A program made the position numbers and the translations under genes. This document shows positions 48,487 through 61,368 of a stretch of DNA of 64,000 nt, piece by piece (positions within the stretch are counted from its first letter, which is position 1; every line of letters starts with the position of its first letter). The notes beneath the pieces were generated by a model. That model saw only the letters and a program-made list of their open reading frames with translations. It had not been told where the DNA came from and did not search any database. The DNA lies in contig JAIUCV010000349.1 in the NCBI GenBank assembly GCA_026724425.1, forward strand, positions 62,001 through 126,000, written 5' to 3'. This stretch comes from Erythrophleum ivorense. Its lineage: Eukaryota > Streptophyta > Magnoliopsida > Fabales > Fabaceae.

Positions 48487-50469
48487 CAACCATTATATAA
48501 AGGAGGGGAAATTATAAATAAGGATTTGATTGAACTGATGAGTTTAGTTTTTTGCTAGAAGAGAAATATACATTTCGAATCCTTATATGTGAAATTGTGG
48601 CCGTATTTCTGCTTGCCCTGCATCTCGGCAAGCAGGGCATTACAATCTCGGAAATTGTAACTCCACCATTTTCAGTCACTCTGACTGCTTGCCAGCTTGC
48701 ATCTGCTTCACATCTGGTTTAACTTCAATGTTACCCCCTACGTACTGCGCACAGATTTCAAATTTAAAATTTGTTTTATTTAACTATTTATCTACTTAAA
48801 ATAAGTATTACTTATAATTTTAAACCAGTATTGTATCTCGTATTATTAGGATAAGACTTATATAATAAGATATTTAAAATAACGATTTTTTTATATTTTT
48901 ATATAATATATAAATTGTTATACTTGTCTTCCTTAAATTTATTTATTTTAAGAATTAAAAGATCATTTTAGCATTTAAAAATTAGATGAGAAAAAAACAG
49001 CACGCTAAACAGCACCAATTTTGAAAATAATGTTAATAGTAATAATAGATAATTATCATATTAATATTTAAAAAATTTTAATCATATTAATTTTCTTTTT
49101 TAAAAATTTATTACTAGAAATTTAATTGTAATATTTTTAAATAATATATTCTTTTAGTTGTAATCTTAATTTAATTAACTTTAAATTAATAAGAATAAAT
49201 TTTGATCATAAATATTTATTAAAAATTAAATTCATAACGATTTAATAGTTTATTCAATAATAGTATTGTCCCATCTCCACCCACCTGAATTTATGATGGT
49301 GTGCTTTTCGAGAAGTGTGGTGACAGCTAGAAACATGAGTGAATTCAGGATGAAGATTGAAGACCGATCCTATCCTATATGAAGTATTCTATCTGATCCA
49401 GTACACAAATTTTTAATTATTAACCATTTTGGCATATTAATATATGTATTCTATCTAGCTGCGCGTATGAACACCAATCGCCGATAAACTGGCAAGAAGT
49501 TACAAGTAATTATCATAATTTATAGTAGTTAGTAGCATTAATGCTAAACCTAATAATGATGATAATAATAATACTGCAAACTCCAACTACAAACCAGCTT
49601 GCATTGACGTTCCTGGGTGATGCTTAACTATAACCATGATCAAGTTACCAAGTTGGTCAAGAAAATCTGACAAATCCTTTTCTATGATTTCTTTTAATTT
49701 TTGAATAAAAATAATAAATTATCTCTTTTTAAGGTTATTAAATTAAATTAATATTTTTTAGTTTAAAAATTATTCTTAATTTTTTGACATATTAATATAT
49801 GTTGTAAGAACTTTTATTAATTTATTTTCTTAATTTTATGTATAAAATGAAATTCTGACTTTATTCTTAATATGAAATTGTAATTTTATTTTAAATATGA
49901 CGATTAAATAACTTTAATTTTAAAAGAAACGCATACTATGTAAAAGATTAATTGTATTGGCAAAAAATAAAGTAAACGAGAGCTAAGTCTAATTTTTAAA
50001 CTAGGAGAAATATTGTATATAATTTAATCACACATAAAGAGAGATTACAATAATTTAGCCAAACTTTTATCCACACTCACCATTAAAAAAAAAAAAAGTA
50101 AATAATAGAAACTCTGTCTTCGTTGATTTTCTTTTTGAGGGATAGATTTTATCAACTTGGAAATGTGATATATCTTAGTTGCATAATATTTATTAAATAT
50201 AGAATAATATTTTATTAAATAATTACTTAAATATTAACTTTTTAAATAATTAACAGTTTTTAACTGATTTAATTTAATTTGTATATAATTAATAAGTATA
50301 ATTATAGTGATAAATAAAATAAAATAAATGACATATTATTTATATGTAATAATCATTATAAGACTGATCCAAGTGATGATATGATTGCCCTGCCAGTCCA
50401 AAGTGATAAATGGCTATTTAGTTACTGAGCCATTTTGGCCAGAACATCAAAAAACGAGAGGAGGCTCTC

Positions 50470-50760
50470 ATTATTATTTATCAACACAAAATAATTTTAG
50501 AGGAGGCTCCTTTGAAAATGAGAACTAATGCTGTTATCTTAGCATTTGCTACCCGACAAAATGTGAAGCGGTCGAATGGAAATATGATAATAGCGTCAAA
50601 ATGTTCAGTAAGTCCATTTTGTCTTAGAATGCCATCCCCTTCAGCCAAAATCCCTAAGCCATTCACTTTCCTTTTCGTTCAAAGCCCTAAGCCATCAGAT
50701 TGGCCAAAACATTCACTTGCTGCTGCTGTCTGAAGCTCCGTCGAAGATTGTTGTCTCTCT
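50470..50760. other. Less AT-rich patch, possibly a captured 5' UTR or promoter
   Basis: This patch stands out from its AT-rich surroundings. It carries repeated GAGGAGGCTC (about 50458 and 50501) and CCCTAAGCCAT (about 50650 and 50688), and a pyrimidine-rich end (TTGTTGTCTCTCTTTGG) like a plant 5' leader. Open frames on both strands (50481-50733) overlap each other and show no family motif. It could equally be the transposase promoter. Confidence 0.3.
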
Positions 50761-51276
50761 TTGGTAGTTATGGTTTGTCTTTCTTTTCCTTTCCTGAGTG
50801 AAAATCGATATATATACATATACTTCCTGGGTGGTATTTTTTGTTCTACCTCTGTCTTTCTACCTCAATCCGATGTTAATAATAGAAGCCATTAGCAGCC
50901 AAGTACTTAGATCTAGCTTCTCCATCTTTGTTTTTATCTCTCGCTTCTTTTACTAGCTCTCACGTCTCAAGATGGGCAAATCTAGGTTAAGATATTGACA
51001 AAAAAATTTCTCTGTAGACTATGTTGTTCTGTTTGTTTTAGAATTTCTTAGGCATTTTCAAGGAGTCAATATTCCTTAAAATAGATGCGTAGATTTCCTG
51101 CGAGACAAATAGATGCGTAGATTTCTTGGTTAACCATAGTTTAAGTATGTGTGTGGGCCTTCATGTTTGGAAATGAATTCTCCATTTTCTTAGTTTAATT
51201 TTCAATTCAGATGTAATGTGGCAATTCCATATTGGAAGTGGAGTGTTGGACTTACTCGTTGAACATCTATCATTAT

Positions 51277-52110
51277 TAGGGGTGTACATTGGCCCGGTTG
51301 GCCCTAGGGGCCCGCCCTAGCCCGATCTAATCGGGTCGGGCCGGGCCGGGCTAAAAGTATAAATGGGCATAACTTTAAACAAGACTGCTCCGGGTCGGGC
51401 CGGGCCACGGGCGAAGGTATGTTCCGCCCAACTCGCCCTAATAGTTAATTCTTTTTTTTTAGTTATTAATATCTTGTCATCTTATTTTTTTTATTTCATT
51501 TAATTATCTCTGTATACTGTAATTTTTATTATTTATTCAAATATTCTTTACTTCTTAATTATTTTTATCATTGATGTGAATCCTTACTGATATTTTTTTT
51601 GTTAAATAATGAAAAAATATATATTTACCTAAGACTAATTATGTTAGTATATCTTATATTTTATTTGATAATACTAGATTATTTTTTTATCATTGATACA
51701 AATATAAGAGTTCTAAAAGTCCATTGTTTTGAAATATATGCCTATAAGTTTGTGTAAAAATATTTTTATATTACAAGTATCAATTCATTAAAAAAAATTA
51801 ATTTGGGTGGCCCTAACCCGCCCTATCCCAACATAAATCAAACTTATTAGAGTTGAATAATGCCACAGGTATAAAAACAAGTTTCATGTCTTAATCGGGT
51901 CAGGTATCGAATATACTAGATGTTCAGTTTGGTTTTATCCATATACAGTCCTACTTATTCGGGCCGTCCCGGGCCGCCCCGGGCCGCACTAAAATCGGGC
52001 TTCTCCTGGTCGGGCAGGGCCACGGGCATAAAAATACGCCCAAGACCCTAATCGGGCCGGGCTCCGGGCCAAGCATCACCCTGACCCGGCCCTGCCCATG
52101 TACACCCCTA
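51277..52110. mobile_element. Non-autonomous hAT element with GC-rich ends
   Basis: This 834-bp element starts TAGGGGTGTACATTGGCC and ends GGCCCTGCCCATGTACACCCCTA, read as inverted repeats. It is flanked by exact ATCATTAT on both sides (51269-51276 and 52111-52118), the 8-bp duplication of hAT elements. Both ends are rich in CGGGCC/GGCCCG words, while the centre is AT-rich. It has no transposase. It is nested in the inner CACTA. Confidence 0.9.
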
Positions 52111-52118
52111 ATCATTAT

Positions 52119-54921
52119 AATTGTCCTGGTGTGATTTTTTCTCTTGTTTAATTTTAGCGCTATCCTGCTTTGACTTCTTGATATCATTTAATTTTTCTTT
52201 GTATCGTGGCTTTGTGAAATTGGTTTCAGACGCCAAATGCAATATTCCCTACTACCAAGCGTAATGATTTTTTTTCCACGTTATGACTATTTCTTGCTAA
52301 CCTCAATATTTATTCATAGATAATCTCAATTAAGATATATTAAAATATGATTTATTTTACTCAGTCAAGTAATATTGTTTGAGTTTGTTATTTTTCCATT
52401 GAAAGACATCATAAATTTAACTATTTACAATATAACTCTCTTCATTGTTTTTCTTTTCGATTTTGTTAGTTTACTATTGTTCTAAATATTATCAACAAGA
52501 AACTCGTGTTATTACTTTGTCTGAGTTGATTAAACAATGAAAATTGAAAACAGCTACAAATTTTTTTCTTTGACATGGCATAATATTCAACTTCTAAATT
52601 CCTAAATATTCAAGGCGATAAGATAATTAGATAAGATAATATGGCAACAAAACGTCATGTCATATTTGGACATTGTATCTCAAACAACTTAAGACTTGTT
52701 TTATTGGTAGATAGAAAGTTAGGTATAAAAATAAAAAGAGAAAAAATGTGATTTTATAAATAAAAAATATTTATACTATCTTTATTTTTAATGATTAAAT
52801 AATTATTATTAAAGAGTATTAAATAATAATTATAAGAGTCAAATACTAAACTTTTCATTGCCTTCTTTTTATTCTTCCCTCTTTTCTGATAAACCAAATG
52901 TGCTGTCATATTGAATGTGATAAAAAAACTACTTTAATTGCTATAACTTTTATAATTTAGTTTTTTGACCAATTAACTAGTTGTTGTATAAACATGTTTT
53001 TTTTTAACTATTTGCAACAATTAAGAATTTAGTTTGAAACAAAAAATAATTATTCTATCTTTCTATAGAATCATGCATCAAAAAATATATTTTTTGATTT
53101 ATACTTCCCATTAGGAATGAGAAAAAATCTACTTTATATATATATAAAAGCTGTGGCTTCAATACTGTTTATTTGTCATTGTTTATAGACTGTTCAGAGC
53201 GACATTGATTATTATTGTTCTATATTGTTTATACATTGTGTTACACTATTTATTTGTTTTTTTTTATTTTCTATTATTTTCTTTCTTTTTTAATGGTGGG
53301 ACTCATATTTGTGCGTATGAGGGTGTCTATAGCCAACAAGGACCAAATAATCCGTACTTAAATAACCTTAATAAGAAGCACAATCATAGTTTAGATTAAT
53401 TAGTTCTGGAAGCTGAATCAAGACCATTAATAATTTTATTTTATTTTATTTTATTAATATTTCAATAAATGGGGTTACATTATTTCGTTTATCTATATAT
53501 TGATAATGTCTATTTAATTTGTTCTGTAAATAGAGTAATGAATCTATGAATGATTGCTAATAGTTAACTTTATTTCGCTCTTTACTCTTTCAGTGCCTTA
53601 TCAAAATCGAAGTTTCCTTGGTTGCGATTTTCTATTTCCAGATTCTTCATCCAAAACATTTTCAAGTAGGTTAACATTTTTCTCTCTCTTTTTTTCATTT
53701 TAGCTAGCTAGCACTTGTAACGGCATAATTTGTTGTTGTATTATATATATAAGAAATTTTCAATCTCGGGAGAAAAAGATTTTATAAATAATTATAATTA
53801 TATTGTAGTTCAATCAAGAAAATACACTGTATGTATGATGATAATAAGTAAAAATTTCAAGTTCTTATTAGCTTAACAATCATATGCAATTTAACAGGTA
53901 TATGTAACTACTATTTTCCTTTACTTTTACTAATTTTTATGCTGTTTCTTTTCATTGTGTTAGTTGCTGATTGGTTAGCCAATGATATGCCCATAATTAG
54001 TAGGTGATTGTGATATCCATAAACTTTGTATGCACCCAGTTTCATATATCAAAGTCAAGAAATCAAAAATAACTGAGCCCTTAAAATGTCCTTCAAATAT
54101 TTTCAAAAGGACCACAAGGCGTTTTAATGTATATCATGATCATGGTCCAACAAATTTACCTCTTTTGAGACAACATATAATTCTTTTTTGCTTCAAATTG
54201 CTGGGTTGCCCACACACGGCATTACATGGGCTTTATGGTCCTCCCCAATATGAAGAAAATCTTTAAAAAGCTGCCTTGTCTATCATAATTAACAAAAACT
54301 CCTATCCTTTGTTGTTCTTAAATATTGGATATGTATATATACATACACTAAACATGTGTAGGTTAGTAATCTCAATATTTGTGTTTTAGATCAAGAAGTT
54401 ATGTTTACACTAAAAAAACAAAATAAGTAGAGAAATGTTTAGCTCATTTCCTCATAATCTTGCATTTGCATAAAGAAAGTAACCTAAATAGCTTAACATG
54501 TTTTTCCAAAAAAGTAACTTTGCTTTAGTGAAAAAGCAAAGACTTTTTTAATCTAGAACACAAATGTAGAGATAGTTAAGCTTTCCACAATTATTGTAAT
54601 AGTTAGAATTTTCTATTATTGTGCCCCCACTTAGCTTAACCTTTAGAATCTCAAGAATTGACCATTATGATTGAATGGAACATACCTAGTCAAAATTAAT
54701 TAACTTAATAAGGTCATATTGGCCATTGGCCAATATGTGAATTATAACCTCAACCATCGATGAAAGATCAAATAGACATATATATGAATAGCTCTTTTAT
54801 TTTATTTTTCCTAAAAAAGTAGCTACAAACCATTATCGCTTGGTAGATGGATTTGTGATGATAACTAAATATTTGTTGGACCACTTCATGACTACTTGAA
54901 AACAGATTATTAGGAGATAGA
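52119..54921. other. Non-coding sequence upstream of the CACTA transposase
   Basis: No coding family is recognised. The short frame at 54030-54266 is uninformative. A splice-like TTTCAG at about 53590 and a following AAG/GTAGG-like end at 53668 could mark an untranslated leader exon of the transposase gene. This is only suggestive. Confidence 0.4.
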
Positions 54922-57900
54922 ATGGAGGTGCCGAAAAATCGAAGATGGATGTATAACAGAGTAGATTCGAGCCATCAAAATTTTACAAGAGAGTTCGAGC
55001 AAGGTGTCGAGGAGTTTCTTGCTTATGCATGCCGATTGCCTTCCTTTTTACAGTCAGAGAAAATTAGGTGTCCATGTGCCCGGTGTAAATGCAAGAACCA
55101 TCTATGTCTTGATGAGGTGAAGGTGCACATTTATAGACATGGATTCAAGCCAGATTACTATATATGGACTAGTCATGGCGAAACGTTGACTGATTATCAT
55201 TCACCCGTGTGTCCAATGTCAGGCATTCAACATGTCTCACAAGGGCCACTTGGGAACCAACTGGCACGATATGAGACCATGATAATGGATGTAGCTAGCC
55301 CAAGTTTCAGGGATAACTATAATACAAGTGCCAAAGAGATGCCAAATCCAGATGCAAGAGCATTTTATGACATGTTGCATGCTGCACAACAGCCCTTGTG
55401 GGACGGTTGTGAAGAGGAGTCTGAACTTTTTGCAGTTGTGCAATTACTAAGCATTAAGGCAGAGACCAACATGTCACAACAAGGCTACAATTTAGTGTCA
55501 CGACTTATGCAGAGGACACAACCTAAAGACACTCGTATGCCGATAGACTTGTATCAAACAAAGAAGTTGGTGTCAAAATTAGGGCTTGGGTATATGAAAA
55601 TTGATTGTTGTGTAACTGGGTGCATGCTATATTATAAAGATGATGCGAATGCAACCCAGTGTAAGTTTTGTAGTGAAGCACGATATGCCACAAGGAAGTG
55701 TCGTGGAAGAGAAAAGAAAATTACAACCAAGCAGTTGTAGTACCTACCACTAATTCCTAGACTTCAGAGCTTATTTGCTTCTGGAAAAATAGCAAAAGAA
55801 ATGAGGTGGCATTATGAGAACCATCGAGATTTTGGCATCCTTACTCATCCATCTGATGGAGAAGGATGGAAGGTGTTTGATAGTATATACCCTGACTTTA
55901 CATATGATCCACGAAATATTCGACTTGGGTTATGTGCTGATGGCTTTACACCATTTGGCCAATATGGGAGAAAATATTCTTGTTGGCCAGTCATTGTCAC
56001 TCCGTATAATCTACCACCAGCAATGTGCATGAGACAAGAGTATATGTTCTTAACACTAATTATTCCTGATCCTAACAATCCCAAAGGAAAAATAGTTGTT
56101 TATTTGCAACCACTGGTAGATGAATTAAAATTATTATGGATTGAGGGTGTGCTTACATATGATGCCTCGTTGAGACAGAACTTTCATATGCGTGTTGCAC
56201 TATTATGGACAATCAATGACTTCCCAGCATATGGCATGTTGTCTGGTTGGATGACAGCGGGGAGATTATCATGCCCTATATGTATGGAGAATTCAAAGTC
56301 ATTTCAACTAAAGTATGGGAGGAAAACATCTTTCTTTAATTGTCATCAACAATTTCTTCCCCTAGACCATACATACAGGAGAAATAAAAGTTCTTTTTAT
56401 AAGAATAGAGTTGAGAAATCTATGCCTCCATCACGATTAGATGGAGAGGAAGTTTGGCAAAGAGTATGCAATATGCCAAAAGTGATCGAGTTAGGAGAAC
56501 TTGTACCAATTGAAGGGTATAAGGACACTCACCATTGGACAAAACAAAGCATATTTTGGGAATTGCCATATTGGAAAACTAACCTCATTCGACATAATCT
56601 TGATGTCATGCATATTGAAAAAAATGTGTTTGACAATGTATTTCATACTGTCATGGACATAAAAGGGAAGACTAAAGATAATACACAAGCTCGGTTGGAT
56701 GTAGAAGAATATTGTCGACGAAAAGAATTAGAACTTGTCAATAGTGGAGGGAAAGTTTTGAAGCCCAAGGCACAATACACTTTGAATATAGAACAAAAAC
56801 GAACTATTTGTCAATGGGTAAAGAACCTGAGACTCCCTGATGGCTATGCATCTAATCTAGCTCGATGTGTTAACATGAAGGAAGCAAAGCTATATGGAAT
56901 GAAGAGTCATGATTGTCATGTGTTTATGCAACGTTTGCTTCCTATTGCCTTTGGTACTTTGTCGAAAACTGTATGGAATCCTATAACTGAGCTTAGTCAG
57001 TTCTTTAAAGAACTTTGTTCCACTACAGTGACAATGACTCAATTAAAATTATTGGAGCAGAACATTGTTGTGACATTGTGCAAGTTGGAGAAGGTCTTTC
57101 CTCCTAGGTTCTTTAACTCAATGGAGCATCTACCCATCCACCTTCCTTACGAAGCAAAGGTTGGGGGGCCTGTTCAATATCGATGGTTGTATCCATTTGA
57201 AAGGTAATAAAGTCTATTACTATATGCTTGGAATGAATATATGTTTGAAAGGTAATAAAACTTGTTTACCTCTCTTATGTAGGTTCCTCCAAAGATTGAA
57301 GTAAAAAGTTAAGAACAAAGCTCGGGTGGAAGGATCTATATGTAAAGCTTACATAATTGAGAAGATTGCAACATTTTGCTCGCATTACTTTGAGCATAAT
57401 GTGCCATCAAGAATTATGAGACCTCCAAGAAATGATGATGGTGGAGAATCAAGCCTGCTTACAATTTCCATTTTTAACTATCCCGAAAGACCTGCCAGAG
57501 AATGCAAGTCTCGTTTCTTGAATGATCAAGAAGTGGAAGCCGCCACAAAATATGTACCAATCAACTGTGATGAAGTGCAACCTTATATCAAGTAAGTGAT
57601 ACTGGTTGTACATCTCTTATTTGTATATGTTTAACACATTCCTTTGTTATGCAATTTATTTGTGCATGAGTTAACTTTGTCAAATTCTCAAATTATGGAT
57701 GCTGAAATAGAAGCTCGAATTGAAGCAAATTTTTTCTCATGGTTCCAAGAACATGTAATTAGTAATACATTGAAATTAATTATGTCTTCAAACTAACTTC
57801 AACTCACAAAAAATATCACACAAGTTCAAAATCCAGCCAACAATATTCTAGATCCTTTTTCACACGACATTGCTCGAGGACCAAAGAGAAATGTTAGAAC

Positions 57901-58461
57901 TTAGCCTATTTACTTTGTTAATGGGTACAGATTTCACATTCATTCACTAAGCCACCGAAAGTCAACAATAAATAGTGGTGTATGCATAAAGAGGACTGAC
58001 TTTACACAATCAGAAAATGACTTCTATGGCATTCTAGAAGAGATTGTGGAGATTGAATATACGAGGGTTCCTGTGAAGTGATTAGTATTATTCAATTGTC
58101 AATGGTATGATCCTTCACCTAATCATGGTACAAGAGTGCATAAACAATATGGGATTGTGGAAGTTCATGAATTAAGGAGGTATAACAAGTTTGATCCATT
58201 TATATTTGCACAACAAGCGACACAGGTATATTATGTGAATTATCCTAATTGCCATCAGAAGAAAAATTGGTTAGCCGTAATCAAAGTTAAGGCTCATAGC
58301 ATAATTGATGCTCATACGTCTGAAACAAACATAGGGCCATTTCAAGTCAATAGATTAGAGGTCATACTACCTGCGATTGTTCCGAATGATGAATTCCATA
58401 ATCTAAGAGACACTGGAGGTTCTTATGAAGAAATAGACATGTCAACCACTAACATAGTTTG

Positions 58462-58494
<33 letters not shown>

Positions 58495-58609
58495 CGATGA
58501 TGATAGCAGCGATGGTGAAGAAGAAGACGATGATGACGACGATGGTGATGGCGTTGGTGGTGGTGGTGGTGGTGATGTTGATAATGATGATGATGCAGAT
58601 GATGCATGA
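54922..58609 (+). pseudogene. TNP2-type CACTA transposase gene, disabled by stops
   Basis: Exon 1 (54922-57203) begins with a transposase-associated zinc domain (CPCARCKCKN, VKVHIYRHGF). The TNP2 core follows (LGLCADGFTPFGQYG, WMTAGRLSCPICM, LIRHNLDVMHIEKNVFDNV), then a DUF4218 block (GTLSKTVWNPITELSQFF, HLPIHLPYEAKVGGPVQYRW). Exon 2 (57283-57591) continues in phase (KNKARVEGSICKAYIIEK). A short exon near 57655-57754 and a DUF4216 exon to 58609 finish it with an acidic tail. In-frame stops are TAG 55738, TAA in exon 2 after FLQRLK, TAG near 57903 and TGA near 58079. The family cuts and pastes DNA between its termini. It is recognisable end to end but not translatable. Confidence 0.9.
57855..58609 (+). 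pseudogene. DUF4216 exon and acidic tail of the TNP2 gene
   Basis: The frame YFVNGYRFHIHSLSHRKSTI leads into DFYGILEEIVEIEYT, then FNCQWYDPS and KFDPFIFAQQATQVYYV, the typical DUF4216 end of TNP2 proteins. TAG and TGA interrupt it. From 58463 a (GAT)n tract encodes a run of aspartates, then mixed Asp/Glu and a GGT-encoded glycine run before TGA at 58607. The tract is a microsatellite inside the gene and may vary in length. Confidence 0.85.
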
Positions 58610-58812
58610 ATTAGGGTTGAGTTTGATTTAATTAAGTTTGCTTTTCTTAATAATATATTTTTATTTTTTGAGTGTGAATTTATTTACTTGAGACATGTTC
58701 TTTTTTTAATGATATATTTTCTATTTTTTTAGTGTGAATTTATTTTGTTTACATTTTTTATTTAATTTTTTGTCAACTTATGTTGACTCAAGATTTGTTA
58801 TCACATGTGTAG

Positions 58813-61368
58813 ATGTCAGGTCGTGGCTCTAGGCGAGGTCGTGCTCGATGGAGTACCTCTGCACCACCACCTCTGCACCCTTAGTCATCTCTTTATCCTC
58901 CAACTTCAACACCTGCACCAGCTCCTATAGCACCAGACATATCCATTGCACCTGCATCAGCTTCAATTATGCCTGAATCATCTAGGAGACCTCCAGCATC
59001 ACCTGCATCATCTCCTTCAGTACCATCTCCTGGCTCCCAACACTCAAACCCCACTCCTCAGGGTCCTTCTACTAGTTCTACATCAATGCCACCTATCCAA
59101 CCTTTTGGTCGTGACCCCACAGATGGTCGAACATGGTTGTATCCTGATAAGAATACGTAAGTCATCAAATTTATATTATTTTATTTGTTATTCAATTAAC
59201 AACTTAGTGCCATTATAATATTTTCAATCATTATTGTTAAATGATTAGGTTTAATCCTGTTGTTGCTGTTGTCCGTGATATTCTTCCTATAATTCAAGCA
59301 AAATTTGAACATGCATGTTATAGTTGGAAAGTAACACCTCTTGCAGTTAGGCAACTATAATTTGATGAATGGGCGGTATATATCTTATCTCATCATTATA
59401 TATGTATCATATGTTAATATTCTTTTTTTTCTCATTTTGTCTTATTTTTTATTTTTTTATTATTTATGCAGAAAAAGTACAAATGGCTACCACAGTATGA
59501 CCAAGTTATCAGACGCAACTGGAATAAAAAGTGTGGGGACATATTGCGAAATGCAATGCATAGAGTACGAGTAGATTTGGAAAAGGGAATCACGCCTAAT
59601 TGGATCCCAGATAATGTAATGATCCAATTAAAGAACTATTGGGAGTCAAATGAATATAAAGCCATGTGCCAGATTGCTAAAAACAACCGGGTATCTACCA
59701 CAGGAGGCATGCAACACAAAGGAGGCAGCATTCCCTCAACTGAGCATAAGAGAAGGCTGGTAAGTATTTAAATTCACATTTTATCAACATTTATTTAATG
59801 TATGAAATAACGTATATCAATAAATATCTACAGACTTTACAACTTGGAAGACCACCTACGATGTTTGAATTGTTCAAGCACACACATTATGATGAAACAA
59901 CTGGCCAATTTATGGACCATAAGGCAGCTGAAGTCTATGTATGTATATGTTTATCTTTTCCTTTTTCTTTGGAATTGTGCTGGCGGCCAGAGGTCTGACT
60001 AGTTGTAGTGTGAGTCTTGATTCTTTGTTTTTATTGTCACTGAATTTGTGTTAACGACTAGAGGCCTCGATAGTTGTAGTGTAAGTCTTGATTTTTAGTT
60101 TTCATTGTCATTGGACTTGTACTGACTGCTGAAAGCCTGACTAGTTGTAGTGTGTGTCTTGTTTTTTATGTTTTAATAGTCACTGGACTTGTGCTGACGA
60201 CCGAAAACCTAACTAGTTATAGTGTGTGTCTTGTCTTTGTTGTTTTAATTGTCACTGAACTTGTGCTGATGGTCAAAGGCCTAATTAGTTGTAGTGTGAG
60301 TTTTCATTTTTTGTTTTCATTGTCACTATACTTATGCTAATAACTAGAGGCCTAACTAGCTATAATAATGTGAGTCTTCATTTCTTGTTTTAATTGTCAT
60401 TGGACTTGTGTTGATGGCCAAATGTCTGACTAGCTGTAATGTGAGTCTTTATTTTTTGTTTCGATTATTACTAGACTTGTACTGACGGTTGAAGGCTTGA
60501 ACAGTTATAGTGTAATCTTCATTTTTTGTTTTAATTATTACTAGACTTGTGTTGATGGCCAGAGGTTTGACTAGTTATAGTATGAGTCTTCATTTTTTAT
60601 TTTGTCACTAGGATTATGTGATCCTTTATTTAATATTTTTTACTTATTTAATTGCTCTGTGGCTATTAACATGCCCTATTCATTCCATATACCTAATTGT
60701 GTAATTTCAATATTTCATACCTTTGATTGTAATGACTAAACATATTTGTAATTTTAAAATATTTATTCCTCATTATATGATCACACTTCATGTTAATACT
60801 ATATGATAGAAAAGATGTTTAAATATGTGCATACTTTTGGTTTTGGATGCACTGCCATTATTTTTCTTATTGTAAAATTGTATTTCTTTATTTCCTTTAA
60901 TAGGCTGATTATTTAAGATTTAAGAATGCCAGAGCTTCTACTCAAGACTCAATAGGCATAGCGTCAAATGATGTAAAAGATGATGATGAAGTCGCCTTAT
61001 GGTTGGAGGCTGTTGGTGGTAAAAATAAGAAGGGTCGTATTTTTGGGGTAGGATCTGAGGCTCAAGATATTGATGCTGTCTATTCTCGTGGGACCTCTTC
61101 TTCCGTTCATAACTTAGGACTCCATTCAGATTTTGAAGAGGAATTACGTAGGAGGATTGCCACAGAAACAGCCCCTTTAAGACAAGAGAATCAAGAGCTT
61201 GGGGAGCAGAATCAACATATAATAGAGCAGCATCAATGTATTACAGAGCAGCATCAAGAAATATTGTCTTTACTAAACCAGTATCAACAAACACTTAATA
61301 GGTTACAAGATCTTGAATCGCGATTATCTCGTGCTCCATCAGATCCTGATGATTGTCTTCTACCATAA
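58813..61368 (+). pseudogene. Second CACTA gene (Ptta/En-Spm, TnpA-like), two nonsense codons
   Basis: Five exons fit in phase: 58813-59156, 59249-59375, 59472-59759, 59834-59938 and 60904-61368 (1,329 bp, 442 codons). The start MSGRGSRRGRARW leads a Pro/Ser-rich region. The plant transposase (PF03004-like) block follows: SWKVTPLAVRQL, FDEWA, KKYKWLPQYDQVIRRNW and NWIPDNVMIQLKNYWESNEY. The C-terminus is a Gln/Glu-rich coiled coil (ENQELGEQNQHIIEQHQ, LNRLQDLESRL). TAG at 58882-58884 and TAA at 59358-59360 interrupt it. In En/Spm the second protein binds subterminal repeats and assists transposition; that role is inferred. The final intron carries the 71-bp minisatellite. Confidence 0.88.
59968..60618. 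repeat. 71-bp minisatellite in the last intron of the second CACTA gene
   Basis: About nine diverged units, each built around CTGACTAGTTGTAGTGTGAG, a T-rich spacer, GTCACTGGACTTGTGCTGA and CCAAAGGCCT-like ends. Corresponding points lie at 59994, 60065, 60136, 60208, 60280, 60351, 60425, 60496 and 60566, a spacing of 70-74 bp. Confidence 0.9.

Larger units (their letters stand above)
42671..51276. other. Long AT-rich, mostly non-coding left part of the inner CACTA
   Basis: I found no transposase or host gene here. Short open frames (for example at 43057-43468 and 47471-47689) are low-complexity and lack motifs. TA microsatellites lie at about 42713-42737, 44405-44422 and 48457-48482. An exon-like patch (47775-47960) and a less AT-rich patch (50470-50760) are listed separately. 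Confidence 0.55.

Noticed and set aside
55237..55443. Minus-strand frames within the transposase exon (also 55845-56084 and 56491-56688)
   Set aside because: They are antisense shadows of the TNP2 reading frame.
60152..60340. A 62-codon frame in the minisatellite intron, and 63171-63356 on the minus strand
   Set aside because: They are translations of the 71-bp repeat array, not a protein.
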